Positions 11,191 through 19,649 of a DNA stretch of 22,860 nt are shown one piece after another. The stretch is from assembly GCA_001566745.1 (NCBI GenBank), contig KQ964421.1, forward strand, positions 335,036-357,895, in the 5' to 3' direction. Source of the DNA: Conidiobolus coronatus NRRL 28638 (lineage: Eukaryota; Entomophthoromycota; Entomophthoromycetes; Entomophthorales; Conidiobolaceae). The translations under genes were made by a program, and so were the position numbers. Position 1 is the stretch's first letter; the number at the start of each line of letters is the position of its first letter. The notes below the pieces were generated by a model that searched no databases, was not told the DNA's origin, and was given only the letters and a program-made list of their open reading frames with translations.

Positions 11191-11192
11191 TA

Positions 11193-12120
11193 CTTTTTTA
11201 ATATGAAATATGCTAACAATCTAATATCATATACACAAATTCAATAGTTTTTAGTGATTTCGTATTAAAATATCCTAAATAGATCTAATTTAATCAATTA
11301 TTATAACCTTATTATAGCTATCGGTGAAATATTTAATTATTATTCTAATACGTTAACACCAAGTCAAATATAGCTATAATTAGCATTTTCAAAGCAATTT
11401 TGATATGTCATGATGATTTGACATATTAAAGGGGAATTTTATTTAACTTCCATAAATTTTAAAGAAGAGTAGCACAAAAGTATTAAGCCTATATGATTAA
11501 TAAACTTGCATCTATGTTTTTTATAACAAATCAACAAATTTATAATTTTTTAGTATGATCATAGCATGGTATTTATTAATTATCACATACCAGCCACTTG
11601 GATCCTATTAACATCACGTAGTATAATAACCAGACATAGGTATGTTAAAAGTTCATAACAAGTATAGCCATATATCAGCAAAAGCTTTCAATAAGAACAA
11701 AATTTTATTTTTATCTGATTAAAGATTATATCTGCTCTTCTGATTAGTCAAAAATTATCAGATCTTTTTTACATAGATTGAATATTGAGACTAGTGGGCA
11801 ATTTTATGTATGCTAATAAGCAACATGTTGCTATTCAAAATGATATATTATGTTTAAAATACCGAATTATTGTACTTATTATGTATGCCTAATGCGCTAT
11901 TTTGAACTTTTTGACATAAATATAATAATATAATAGGATATACTTAATTTTTACGCTTTTCAAAAAGAGTACGCTGAAATTAATTAAAAAATATGCTGAT
12001 GTTTTTCAAATAACAATTAAACTATAACATCTAATTTATAATGAAATACTGCTGAGTAAATGATTTTTATATAAACTGAATTTAATAATGATAATAATCT
12101 GACTATTTTAAATATTTATT
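11193..12120. other. AT-rich intergenic region with small palindromes
   Basis: No gene seen. Two small symmetric sequences are noted: a perfect 8-bp-arm hairpin ATATGTCA / TGACATAT at 11403-11426, and the perfect 14-bp palindrome AGCAACATGTTGCT at 11819-11832. Confidence 0.5.
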
Positions 12121-12335
12121 ATAAGAATATGTGACAAATATTTTTATTGCTTTTATAATTATTCAATTGTATACTGTTTTTTAGTTTTTTAAATAGTTTT
12201 AAAGTATAAATCTAATAAAATTCATATGTACTAGAATACTAATCTGACTCTCTTTCAAATTTATTCAATATTCCAGATTGCTAAATATCAACAATCTGGC
12301 TATGATATAGTTGTTAACTTTGAAAAAGCTGATAT
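12121..12335 (-). repeat. Right arm of the inverted dispersed repeat (pairs with 1-222)
   Basis: Read on the minus strand this matches bases 1 to about 222 in order, including the TTAACAACT, CATAGCCAGATTG and GAATAAATTTGAAAGAGAG blocks near one end and TAAAAGCAATAAAAATATTT-type sequence at the other. The internal hairpin is perfect here (CCAGATTG 12273-12280, CAATCTGG 12292-12299, 11-nt loop). Similarity stops at about 12121, close to the position corresponding to where MITE copy A begins on the left. No coding capacity. Confidence 0.75.
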
Positions 12336-12647
12336 ATCAAGATGATTTCAACTATTAATATTATATATTTTACAGAGTAGAAAATAATAACTTTATGATG
12401 AAAAGTATAAATACTTTATATGGTCCAGATTTACAAAGTCAGTATTATTCTTTTCAAACGTCAGCTCATTATCTAAGACAGTTATTTTGCTTTTCGTAAT
12501 TGCGTGTATCACGATTGAAATTGACCAAACTTAATGATAACTGCTAGATTAGAGTTAAAGTAGAAGCTTTTTGATATTATTTGTATTATTTAACAATATC
12601 AATACATTAAAATTTTTAAATTAACGAGTACAAAAAACTTGCGCGCT
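12336..12647. other. Intergenic spacer downstream of the Stn1-like gene
   Basis: About 310 bp of AT-rich sequence between the right repeat arm and the end of the Stn1-like gene. It should contain that gene's 3' UTR. Nothing else is recognisable. Confidence 0.5.
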
Positions 12648-13640
12648 TTAGTAGCTTGGGTATACTCTACCGCAATAAATATCTAGTTTTCCAGCTGTTT
12701 TCAACTAAAAAATAAATTTAATAACAATGAAAAACACAATTAATTTTAGTTACCTTATCTATTAAATCGTCAATATTATCAAGAGTTAAATCGTTCTTTA
12801 TCCTACTAAGCAATACACCATCTTCTATAAATTGATTTAAATATTGCTCTAGTTGAACCAACTCTGTATTTATCTCTTCCTTTGTAACTGGAGTATTTGC
12901 TACTTGAGTTGGATTTATTGATGAAGATTTTGATTCGTTTATGCTAGTAGAAGTTGTTTGAAGTGGTTCTGTATGCTGCTGAGTCATATACTCATCCAAG
13001 TCAAAATTAATAATAAGATTGTCTATTGAATTTTCTTCCAGAAATAAAATATCGTCAATAGCGCTATTATCATCTTCTTTTTCATTGCTCTGTGCCAATA
13101 ATGGGTTAGAAATGCTCTCGCTCACTGGAGCTACAAATTTGTCTGATTTTTGACTATTTATATTATTTTCATTGTTATCAATGTCAGCTTTAAAATAATA
13201 GTTTTTATAAAGGTTTATATTATTTACAATCTCCCAGTTAAAGCATTCTTCGGAATTTATAAAGTCAAAGCTATTCAATTGTACAAACCTTCCAGCGTCT
13301 GAGTTAATTAGCTTTCCCACACAGTTTATATTATCTCCAATTTGAGGCATTTTTTTCAACTTGAGTAGACTTTCTTCAATCCTGAGCTGGATTACACCTG
13401 TTGAATCATCTATAAAATTAATAGTTATTATTAATACAAAAATAATCAATCGTATCGTATACCTAATATAATAGTCACATTATTGTTCATATTTTGAAGA
13501 TCAATAATCGTGCCAAATAGCAAAACAGAGTTGAAATAAATATTAGATCCTATCAAATTAAAGCAGTTATCGTCAGTGTGCTCGCTTTCTAATATTTCTT
13601 TTATGAAGAGTTTATAGTGAATTGGTGGTTCATCATCCAT
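12648..13640 (-). CDS. stn1: Stn1-like telomere-capping OB-fold protein, three exons
   Basis: Join 13640-13463, 13409-12754 and 12704-12648. Introns are 53 nt (GTATAC...TTATAG) and 49 nt (GTAACT...TTTTAG), and the joined frame gives 296 residues, close to the ~325 of fission yeast Stn1 from memory. The N-terminal 135 residues fit the Stn1/RPA2-type OB fold: YKLFIKEIL (9-17), then SVLLFGTIIDLQ (38-49), then, across the first splice junction, NNVTIILDDSTGVIQLR, the classic DDGTG-type turn. An acidic, Asn/Ser-rich linker (about 140-230) precedes a C-terminal segment resembling the first Stn1 winged helix (LTLDNIDDLIDKLKTAGKLD). Stn1 works with Ten1 and Ctc1/Cdc13 in the CST complex to protect telomere ends and recruit polymerase alpha-primase. 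An RPA32-like protein is the alternative; the short winged-helix end and the FIKEIL start favour Stn1. Confidence 0.72.
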
Positions 13641-13974
13641 TTTTTATTTATTTAAGAGTTTAAGCTAATAATATTAATATTAATGTCAAATTTTATTGAG
13701 AATCGCATTTGAGCTGCATAATTTATGTCCGAGTTAAATTAAATTTTTATTATGGGATAGATGATACTATTTTTGAAACATTCAATTTATAGCTATTTTT
13801 AAAAACAATAGATCTTCATTGTATATGATGTTACATATGATCTTTATTAATATATATAAATAAAGAAATTCTTAGCTATTATAAAGATTAAATTTCCCTT
13901 TCAAAATCCCTTTAAAAACCATAAATTCAAAATAAATTAAAGATATATAAACAAAATATGTTATAGCAATCTAG
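13641..13974. promoter_or_regulatory. Shared divergent promoter region
   Basis: A 334-bp spacer between the divergent start codons of the Stn1-like gene (minus) and the four-TM protein gene (plus). It is AT-rich with several TATA-like stretches (for example TATATATAAATAAAG near 13850-13864), and no single one can be assigned. Both promoters must lie here. Confidence 0.5.
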
Positions 13975-15048
13975 ATGCTGTATAATATGGTCAAGCTAAA
14001 ATCGTATAAAGTTATTTTAAATAGCTGCCAGATACAAGTTCTGCTTTCTATTATTTTTTTGATTTGGTACTTAATATTCACTTGGATACAATCTAAACTA
14101 ACTAGTATCCTGTCATCTATTGACTTTACTTGCGCAAACTTATCAAATTTGGAGTTTGATTTATTAGCTATTCTAAGCAAAGTTGAGAAAAAATTGTTGA
14201 ATTGGCTAAGTGTACTGAATTTTATAGATTGTATTCTAAATCTATTTAAACTATCTAACGAATTTTCATTTTTATCGAGTATATCCAAAGATCTGAAAAA
14301 TTTTCTAAGTAGTGGTATTAAGGACCTATTCACATTGATAAGAAATAAGATTGGCTCAGATCAGATTTTAATCAAGATAGAAAAAGAACTTTGCATGAAA
14401 TCTCTACAATATGAAGCTATAGATAGTATTATCAGTTTTTTCATATATGTTTTATCAACTATCAATTATGTATTATTGGGGTTGCTGCTATTAGCTATTC
14501 TATATAGCTTTATTGACTGGAATTCATCTACTAAAAAGGTCGTTAAAACTAATTTGATTCATCTATATTTACCTAGATATACGTTTATTATAACATTCGT
14601 ATTTATAGCCAAGTATAGTATATTTTACTACAGTTTAAACTATATACAGAGTAATATTACAAACTGGATAATAGAGTTAATAAATATTGGTTTAGATGCG
14701 AGTTTATTGATATTAAAGCAAGGAAAATCGTATATACAAAGCTTTAATATAGTCTTTTGTGAACTGAATTTATCAGAAGATGTCAAAAGGGTTATAGATC
14801 AAATCGTTACTATTTTAGAGAATGTAAAAGATTACAGCAGTAGGATAAATATGAACTTGTTCTCCGATATAGCTACATTCAATTGGAATATAATGATTTC
14901 GCTTATAGCATTGAGTTCATTTTGGATAGTGATGGAATTGATTTTGTCATTTCATAGCAAATTATTTTTTGAAGCAAAGGATTCGAACCATTTGGAAGGC
15001 GATATACCATTAAATCCGTTTAACAATCCAAGGTATATTGTAAAGTAA
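13975..15048 (+). CDS. Four-pass membrane protein with Prm1-like topology
   Basis: A 357-residue, single-exon protein. Hydrophobic segments lie at about 21-37, 151-178, 201-222 and 305-326, giving a short inner N-terminus, a 113-residue loop, a short basic inner loop (SSTKKVVKTN), an 82-residue loop and a 31-residue inner tail. The outer loops hold cysteines (53, 86, 140, 262) and N-glycosylation sequons at N55, N227 and N265. This layout, with TM1 followed at once by a Cys-containing amphipathic loop, resembles fungal Prm1, the plasma-membrane fusion protein of mating cells, whose dimers are disulfide-linked through such loops. It is much shorter than yeast Prm1 (about 660 residues), and no diagnostic motif is conclusive. 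The ATG at 13975 and another at 13987 are both possible starts. Codon use is extremely AT-rich, like the Stn1-like and ABTB1-like neighbours. Confidence 0.8.
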   Translation: MLYNMVKLKSYKVILNSCQIQVLLSIIFLIWYLIFTWIQSKLTSILSSIDFTCANLSNLEFDLLAILSKVEKKLLNWLSVLNFIDCILNLFKLSNEFSFLSSISKDLKNFLSSGIKDLFTLIRNKIGSDQILIKIEKELCMKSLQYEAIDSIISFFIYVLSTINYVLLGLLLLAILYSFIDWNSSTKKVVKTNLIHLYLPRYTFIITFVFIAKYSIFYYSLNYIQSNITNWIIELINIGLDASLLILKQGKSYIQSFNIVFCELNLSEDVKRVIDQIVTILENVKDYSSRINMNLFSDIATFNWNIMISLIALSSFWIVMELILSFHSKLFFEAKDSNHLEGDIPLNPFNNPRYIVK

Positions 15049-15055
15049 TTTTAGC

Positions 15056-15068
15056 AATAAACAATAAA
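15056..15068 (+). terminator. Tandem AATAAA polyadenylation signals
   Basis: Two AATAAA hexamers (15056-15061 and 15063-15068) begin 8 nt after the stop codon of the membrane-protein gene and lie in the 25-nt gap before the convergent ABTB1-like gene. Cleavage a typical 10-30 nt downstream would fall inside the neighbour's coding sequence, so the two transcripts are expected to overlap tail to tail. Confidence 0.5.
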
Positions 15069-15073
15069 TATAC

Positions 15074-16386
15074 TTATCTTCTAGTAAAGTGCGAGGTATC
15101 AATTAATGGTAAACTCATTTTTGCGCAAATCAGTTCTTTTAGATCTTCTATTAAATAATAATCGCATGCTTTTAAAATTTCTATTAGCTTTTCATATTCC
15201 AAATCACAATTTCCAGTGTATAAAAATTTAATAATATCTAGTATAGCGTCGAAAGAAAAGTTATCTATAGTAAATATAGGCAATAGACGGCCATTTTTAA
15301 GGCAGTGTTTATTAATTATTGCTTCATAAAAGTCACTCGTGAGCAATTGTTTAAAATAAGGAGATTGTAATCTAAGGATCATTTGGTGACAAGGTATTAA
15401 ATAATCTTCTACGTTCAATAAACAATCTACTGTAGAATATGGATAGACAAATAGCACCTTGTTAATCGTATTAACATATTTGCTTTCTGTTTGATAGCAA
15501 AAATGTAAAAGATTAACCTCATTCAAATTGATGATTTTTTCAACTATCTCCAACTGAAAGTAGTTTATATAGTTTCTTTGAAAATCAATGCAATAGTCTG
15601 ATATTCTTTCAGGTTTTGATAAGTTAAAGCTATTAGAAGATCTTAATTCATGTTTTAATTTATTTAATTGCAAATAAGAGCATACTCTAATCAAGAACTT
15701 TTTCATTGAACGTTGAGGAATAAAAAGGGTCCCGTAGTATAAATATTTGATAATCATACTAAAATGAGTAGGTCTAAATTCGTTAAATGAGTATAGAGAG
15801 ACCTCGCGATTTCCAAATCTACAATTTGAAGTATAGAACTCTGGGCATCTTGCTTCCAATATAACAGAATGTGCTTGAACGCGAGCAATCTCGCAAGTAT
15901 CACCTTTCTTTTCAAATATTAAAAATGATACAACGTTATCATGATGACTATTTCTAATTTCTAAATAGTATAGGTTGAAGTGGTTGATGAATGGAGATGG
16001 ATAGTGTTGGTCATTGCAATTTAAATCTACTAGCAAAGATTTAATACTAGGACATGAAACCAAGTAGCATTTAATGATGTTGCTCATACCTATATCCGCT
16101 CCGCCTTTTAATGACAAAGATTAATATTATGAAACATGAGAAAATAGAGCAGTTTACCAGCTGATATTAAGAATTTAACTACATCTATATGACCATACTT
16201 ACAAGCATAGTAAATAGGAAATAGATATTTTTTGTCTCCTTGAGTAATAGAAACGTTAAAATGTAATACCAGGCTAAATATAGCGTTAGCAGAAAATTTT
16301 AATTTATAAATTGCTCTATACCATTTAATCGTACGCAAGTCGCCAATTTCACAAGCTGAAAATAATAAACTATCAACAAGCTGCAT
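15074..16386 (-). CDS. ABTB1: ABTB1-like ankyrin and double-BTB protein, two exons
   Basis: Join 16386-16158 and 16104-15074 across a 53-nt intron (GTAAAC...TTAAAAG), giving 419 residues. The N-terminus (5-80) carries ankyrin-type repeats, with LLFSACEIGDLRTIKWY and LFPIYYACKYGHIDVVKFLI, followed by the IIKCYLVSCPSIKSLL segment that in ABTB1 follows the ankyrins. Two BTB/POZ domains come next: about 133-230 (IARVQAHSVILEARCPEF, then FSMIIKYLYYGTL) and about 293-407 (VEDYLIPCHQMILRLQSPYF, then FDAILDIIKFLYTGNCDL). This ANK-BTB-BTB order is that of ABTB1/BPOZ. Such proteins act as substrate adaptors for cullin-3 ubiquitin ligases and have been linked to translation factor eEF1A turnover. The intron falls inside the ankyrin region. 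The first ankyrin stretch holds a longer insertion (SANAIFSLVLHFNVSITQGD) than usual, so a start or splice refinement is possible there. Confidence 0.86.
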
Positions 16387-16637
16387 TAATACAAGCTTGG
16401 TATTGTTTTGGATATATAGTATTACTGTAAGGCATATGGTGTTTATATATAAATATCTTAATGACGTGTGTATGATGTTTATTAAAATATAATAATATTT
16501 TACCTAAGATAAAAGTTACTCTGACTCATTATAGTTTGTAATAATAACAAAAATTCAAAGTTTAGTAAAAATATATTATTGGATTAACTGAGCGAGGTAG
16601 ATTTTATCAATTGAGTCAAAATACTGGATCATATAGT

Positions 16638-17476
16638 TTAAAATACTTGAGGAGATAATTTATAGGGATAGTCAACTGGGTTTCCCTTCAATCTCCAAAT
16701 CAATCTCTTCTTCTTTGTTACTTGATGCTCAACCCAAACAGCTTCACAGTTCTTAAGCTTGAAGGATCTTATAAATGTAGGGTCCCAAAGTTCAGAAGCA
16801 ATACCTAAATCTTTACAGCATCTGGTAAGTGCGTTGGATCTAGCTCCTTCTAAAGCTACGCTAAGGTCATTTTTGTCAAAGTATTGCTGTTCACCACGAG
16901 CTTGACTTACATATTGACCTAAGCAAAATAAGGCGTATTCACGTGAGATATTGGTTTGTGTAACTGTTGCATCGCCTCTAGGTACTAAACCCCAACCTAA
17001 AAAATAATTAGTTATTGCCAAGTAAAAAAATATAGTAAATTATTACCTCCAGGTCCAAATGATTTGTTTAAAATTCTTCTAAATTTAATTTCTGGTAAAT
17101 AAATTAGACCGTCTATAAATTTCGTAAAAGTAAAACGTTAGTTAAATTTTATAATAATACAAATTTAGTTTTTACCTGGCTTAATTTCAATATCACTTTC
17201 GTTTACCTTTGCTAAAAGCACTTTACTAACTTCTTCGGGAAAGGGTTGAGCCGAAACTCCAGTGTAAAGATCTTGAGGAACAGGGTTAAATTCTGGAGTT
17301 ATGGGGAAAGCTTCAGCACCAAGATCTTCCGTTACTTCATTGGTTTTAGCTTGGTCATTTGCATTGAATTTAGGTTTAGAATGAATATAATTTTGTTTAG
17401 TTAAGCCTAATAACAGCCTGTTATTAACACCTTGATTTATAATTCTTAAGTTTTTGCTAATTATAGTTTTGTACAT
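16638..17476 (-). CDS. MGM101: Mgm101, mitochondrial genome maintenance protein, three exons
   Basis: Join 17476-17176, 17112-17047 and 16996-16638. Introns are 63 nt (with a TTAACTAAC branch-like motif) and 50 nt, and the coding sequence gives 241 residues against 269 in yeast. The join produces [20 protein letters not shown] and [11 protein letters not shown] across the two junctions. The core then reads [40 protein letters not shown] and a basic KKKRLIWR tail, all hallmarks of Mgm101. Residues 1-35 are basic, hydroxylated and free of acids, as expected of a mitochondrial presequence. Mgm101 is a Rad52-like single-strand annealing protein that binds mitochondrial DNA nucleoids and supports recombinational repair and mtDNA retention. 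The middle exon is only 66 nt. The family assignment is very secure. Confidence 0.95.
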
Positions 17477-17957
17477 AATAAATAGTTGTATATTTTATTT
17501 AATTATATGAGTTTTTTTATTTCTTTTATTAATTTAATGACGCAACTTATTTCACTTTGAAAATTAACTAAACCCTTTAAATAAAAATTTAATTTTGAAA
17601 TAAAATGGGATTTGATTAATAATGAATTTAAATTTAAATAAATTTTGCATTCAATTAATGTTAAGCGATTAGTCAAATAAAAGAAATTTAAATATCTAGG
17701 CTTAAAATTTATTAAATATAATTTTACAATGCTGTTATTAATGTATATTATATATTAGTTTAGAGTTAACTATATAAGAGTAGAAAAAACCATTTAGTAA
17801 AGCATTAGATACAAATGATTTTAATAGATTCATATGATATTAATTTTATAATTTAATCAACAAAAAAATAAATTAAATCCAAGTTTTAAATTTAAATGAA
17901 ATACACAGTATATTCAATTATAGTGCATTGCACTTCTGTTAGGTATATATTAAAAGG
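17477..17957. other. Spacer between MGM101 and THR4
   Basis: 481 bp of very AT-rich sequence. It must hold the MGM101 promoter and the THR4 3' UTR, since both genes run on the minus strand. No distinct element can be assigned. Confidence 0.5.
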
Positions 17958-19499
17958 TTAGATTTTAACAACGCTCTTAATCAAAGATTTGAGAGTTTCT
18001 ACATCAGGACTGGGGAGCTTATGGTTCTTTCTAGGGAGATCAGGGTTCATCCAATTTCTGAAGGGCTTAGGTAAATATTCAGCACCCATCTTGGCATCAA
18101 AGTCGAATAATTGAACATTTTGTGCTTGCTGTTCGGGTGTAATAGCCAATATTAAAGCTTCGCTAAACTTGGCAGGGTGAGCTGTTCCAACACAAACAAA
18201 GTGAGTGTGCTGACTTGTTGGGTAGAGCTCGGCAGCGTTAACACCAACAGCGGTATGAGGATCTAATAAGTATCTAGGTTGAACATCTTGATAGTATTTC
18301 TTGATAGTGGAGATAATAGTAGCATCATCAACGCGATAAGAATCGAACCAAACACGAGCAGTTTCTAAAAGTTTGGCATCAATGGAGAATTCATAAGTAT
18401 TTCTAAATTGTTCCATCCAAGCGTTAACTTGTTCACAAGCAGCTCCAGGTTGCTCACTTTTAGTATAGGCTAAGTACCATAAGAATCTTTCAAAATTGCT
18501 GCTTACTAAGATATCCATGGCAGGACTGTGAGTAGCTTTAGCTACACCAGATGAATCTCTCTTATAACTACCTTGAGTAAAGAATGTGTAAAGAATGTCA
18601 TTTTCATTGGTAGCAGTAACGAGTCTTTCAATATTTAAACCCATGCGTTTAGCGTAGTAACCAGCCAAAATATCACCAAAGTTACCAGTAGGAACAGAGA
18701 AAATAATGTGATCTTGAATACCTTGCTTTCTAAGTTGGAAGTAGGAATAGAAGTAGTAACTGATTTGAGCAAGAATTCTAGCCCAGTTAATAGAGTTAAC
18801 AGCACCTAATTGGTAATCCTTCTTGAATTGAGCATCTCCAAAGCATTGTTTAACTAAATTTTGACAATCGTCAAAGGCACCTTCAATACTGATATTGTGG
18901 ACGTTTTCATCCATAACTTGAGTCATTTGGGCTTCTTGTAATCTACTAACTCTTCCTTCAGGATGAAGCATAAATACTTCAACGTTCTTCTTACCACGAA
19001 GACCATAGATAGCAGCACCACCGGTATCACCACTAGTGGCACCTACTACGGTAACCTTATGTTGATTGCTTTGACTAGCTTGATTCTTTCTAGTTAAGAA
19101 AAATTCAAATAAATTACCTAAGAATTGAAGTGCAACATCCTTAAAAGCGTAGGTAGGTCCGTGGAATAACTCTAAACAGTAAAGTGACTTGTTATCTTTA
19201 GTTTCTGCTAACTTAACGGTAGGGGTAATTTCAGAGTGACTAAAAGTACTAAAACTTTTATCTACGAGTTGTGATAATTCTTCATCACTTATTTCTGAGG
19301 GGTTAATAAACTTTCTAAATAGCTTCTTACAGAGTTCTTGGAAGGATAGAGATTCCCAACTCTTTAAGGTTTGTTCATCAAGTTGAGGGATTTGTTCAGG
19401 GATGTAAAGACCACCATCGGGGGCTAAACCAGTTAATACGGTATCTTCAAAATTTAATAAATTTGATGGTTCGTAAGTACGAGTAGAATGATATTTCAT
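17958..19499 (-). CDS. THR4: Threonine synthase
   Basis: An intronless 513-residue enzyme, nearly identical in length to yeast Thr4 (514). It converts O-phosphohomoserine to threonine with pyridoxal phosphate (PLP), the last step of threonine biosynthesis, in the cytosol. The N-terminus has the class-specific block STRTYEPSNLLNFEDTVLTG then LAPDGGLYIPE. The PLP-binding lysine is K120 in HGPTYAFKD, and the phosphate-binding loop GATSGDTGGAA lies at 153-163. VPTGNFGDILAGYYAKRMG and the C-terminal DPHTAVGV and CVGTAHPAKF blocks are also present. The coding sequence is markedly less AT-rich than the MGM101-to-Stn1 genes, consistent with high expression. A perfect Gcn4-type site lies about 140 bp upstream, so general amino-acid control is likely. 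Assignment is secure. Confidence 0.97.
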   Translation of the reverse strand: MKYHSTRTYEPSNLLNFEDTVLTGLAPDGGLYIPEQIPQLDEQTLKSWESLSFQELCKKLFRKFINPSEISDEELSQLVDKSFSTFSHSEITPTVKLAETKDNKSLYCLELFHGPTYAFKDVALQFLGNLFEFFLTRKNQASQSNQHKVTVVGATSGDTGGAAIYGLRGKKNVEVFMLHPEGRVSRLQEAQMTQVMDENVHNISIEGAFDDCQNLVKQCFGDAQFKKDYQLGAVNSINWARILAQISYYFYSYFQLRKQGIQDHIIFSVPTGNFGDILAGYYAKRMGLNIERLVTATNENDILYTFFTQGSYKRDSSGVAKATHSPAMDILVSSNFERFLWYLAYTKSEQPGAACEQVNAWMEQFRNTYEFSIDAKLLETARVWFDSYRVDDATIISTIKKYYQDVQPRYLLDPHTAVGVNAAELYPTSQHTHFVCVGTAHPAKFSEALILAITPEQQAQNVQLFDFDAKMGAEYLPKPFRNWMNPDLPRKNHKLPSPDVETLKSLIKSVVKI

Positions 19500-19640
19500 C
19501 TTATTTTATATATTAATCTTAAAATTATTAAAGTTTAAAGCTATACGAGGGACTACCCTTTAAATACAAACTAAGGAATTAGTTACAAGACCATGGGATC
19601 AAATTTTTAGATCCTTAGCTGTGAATTGTGGATAAAAACC

Positions 19641-19649
19641 ATGAGTCAT
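19641..19649 (-). promoter_or_regulatory. Gcn4/CPC1-type binding site upstream of THR4
   Basis: Reads ATGACTCAT on the THR4 strand, the optimal 9-bp Gcn4 recognition sequence, about 142 bp before the start codon. Fungal amino-acid biosynthesis genes, including THR4, are classic Gcn4 targets, and the position is typical. Binding here is inference. Confidence 0.65.

Noticed and set aside
1-12335. Reading the inverted repeats as proof of a single giant transposon
   Set aside because: No transposase, integrase, polymerase or target duplication is visible, so only the inverted pairing itself is reported.
13971-14333. 120-codon minus-strand open frame
   Set aside because: Antisense to the four-TM protein, which has coherent membrane segments; no motifs of its own.
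14975-14995. tRNA T-loop-like GATTCGAACC
   Set aside because: It lies inside the coding sequence of the four-TM protein and has no surrounding cloverleaf. No tRNA was found elsewhere in the window.
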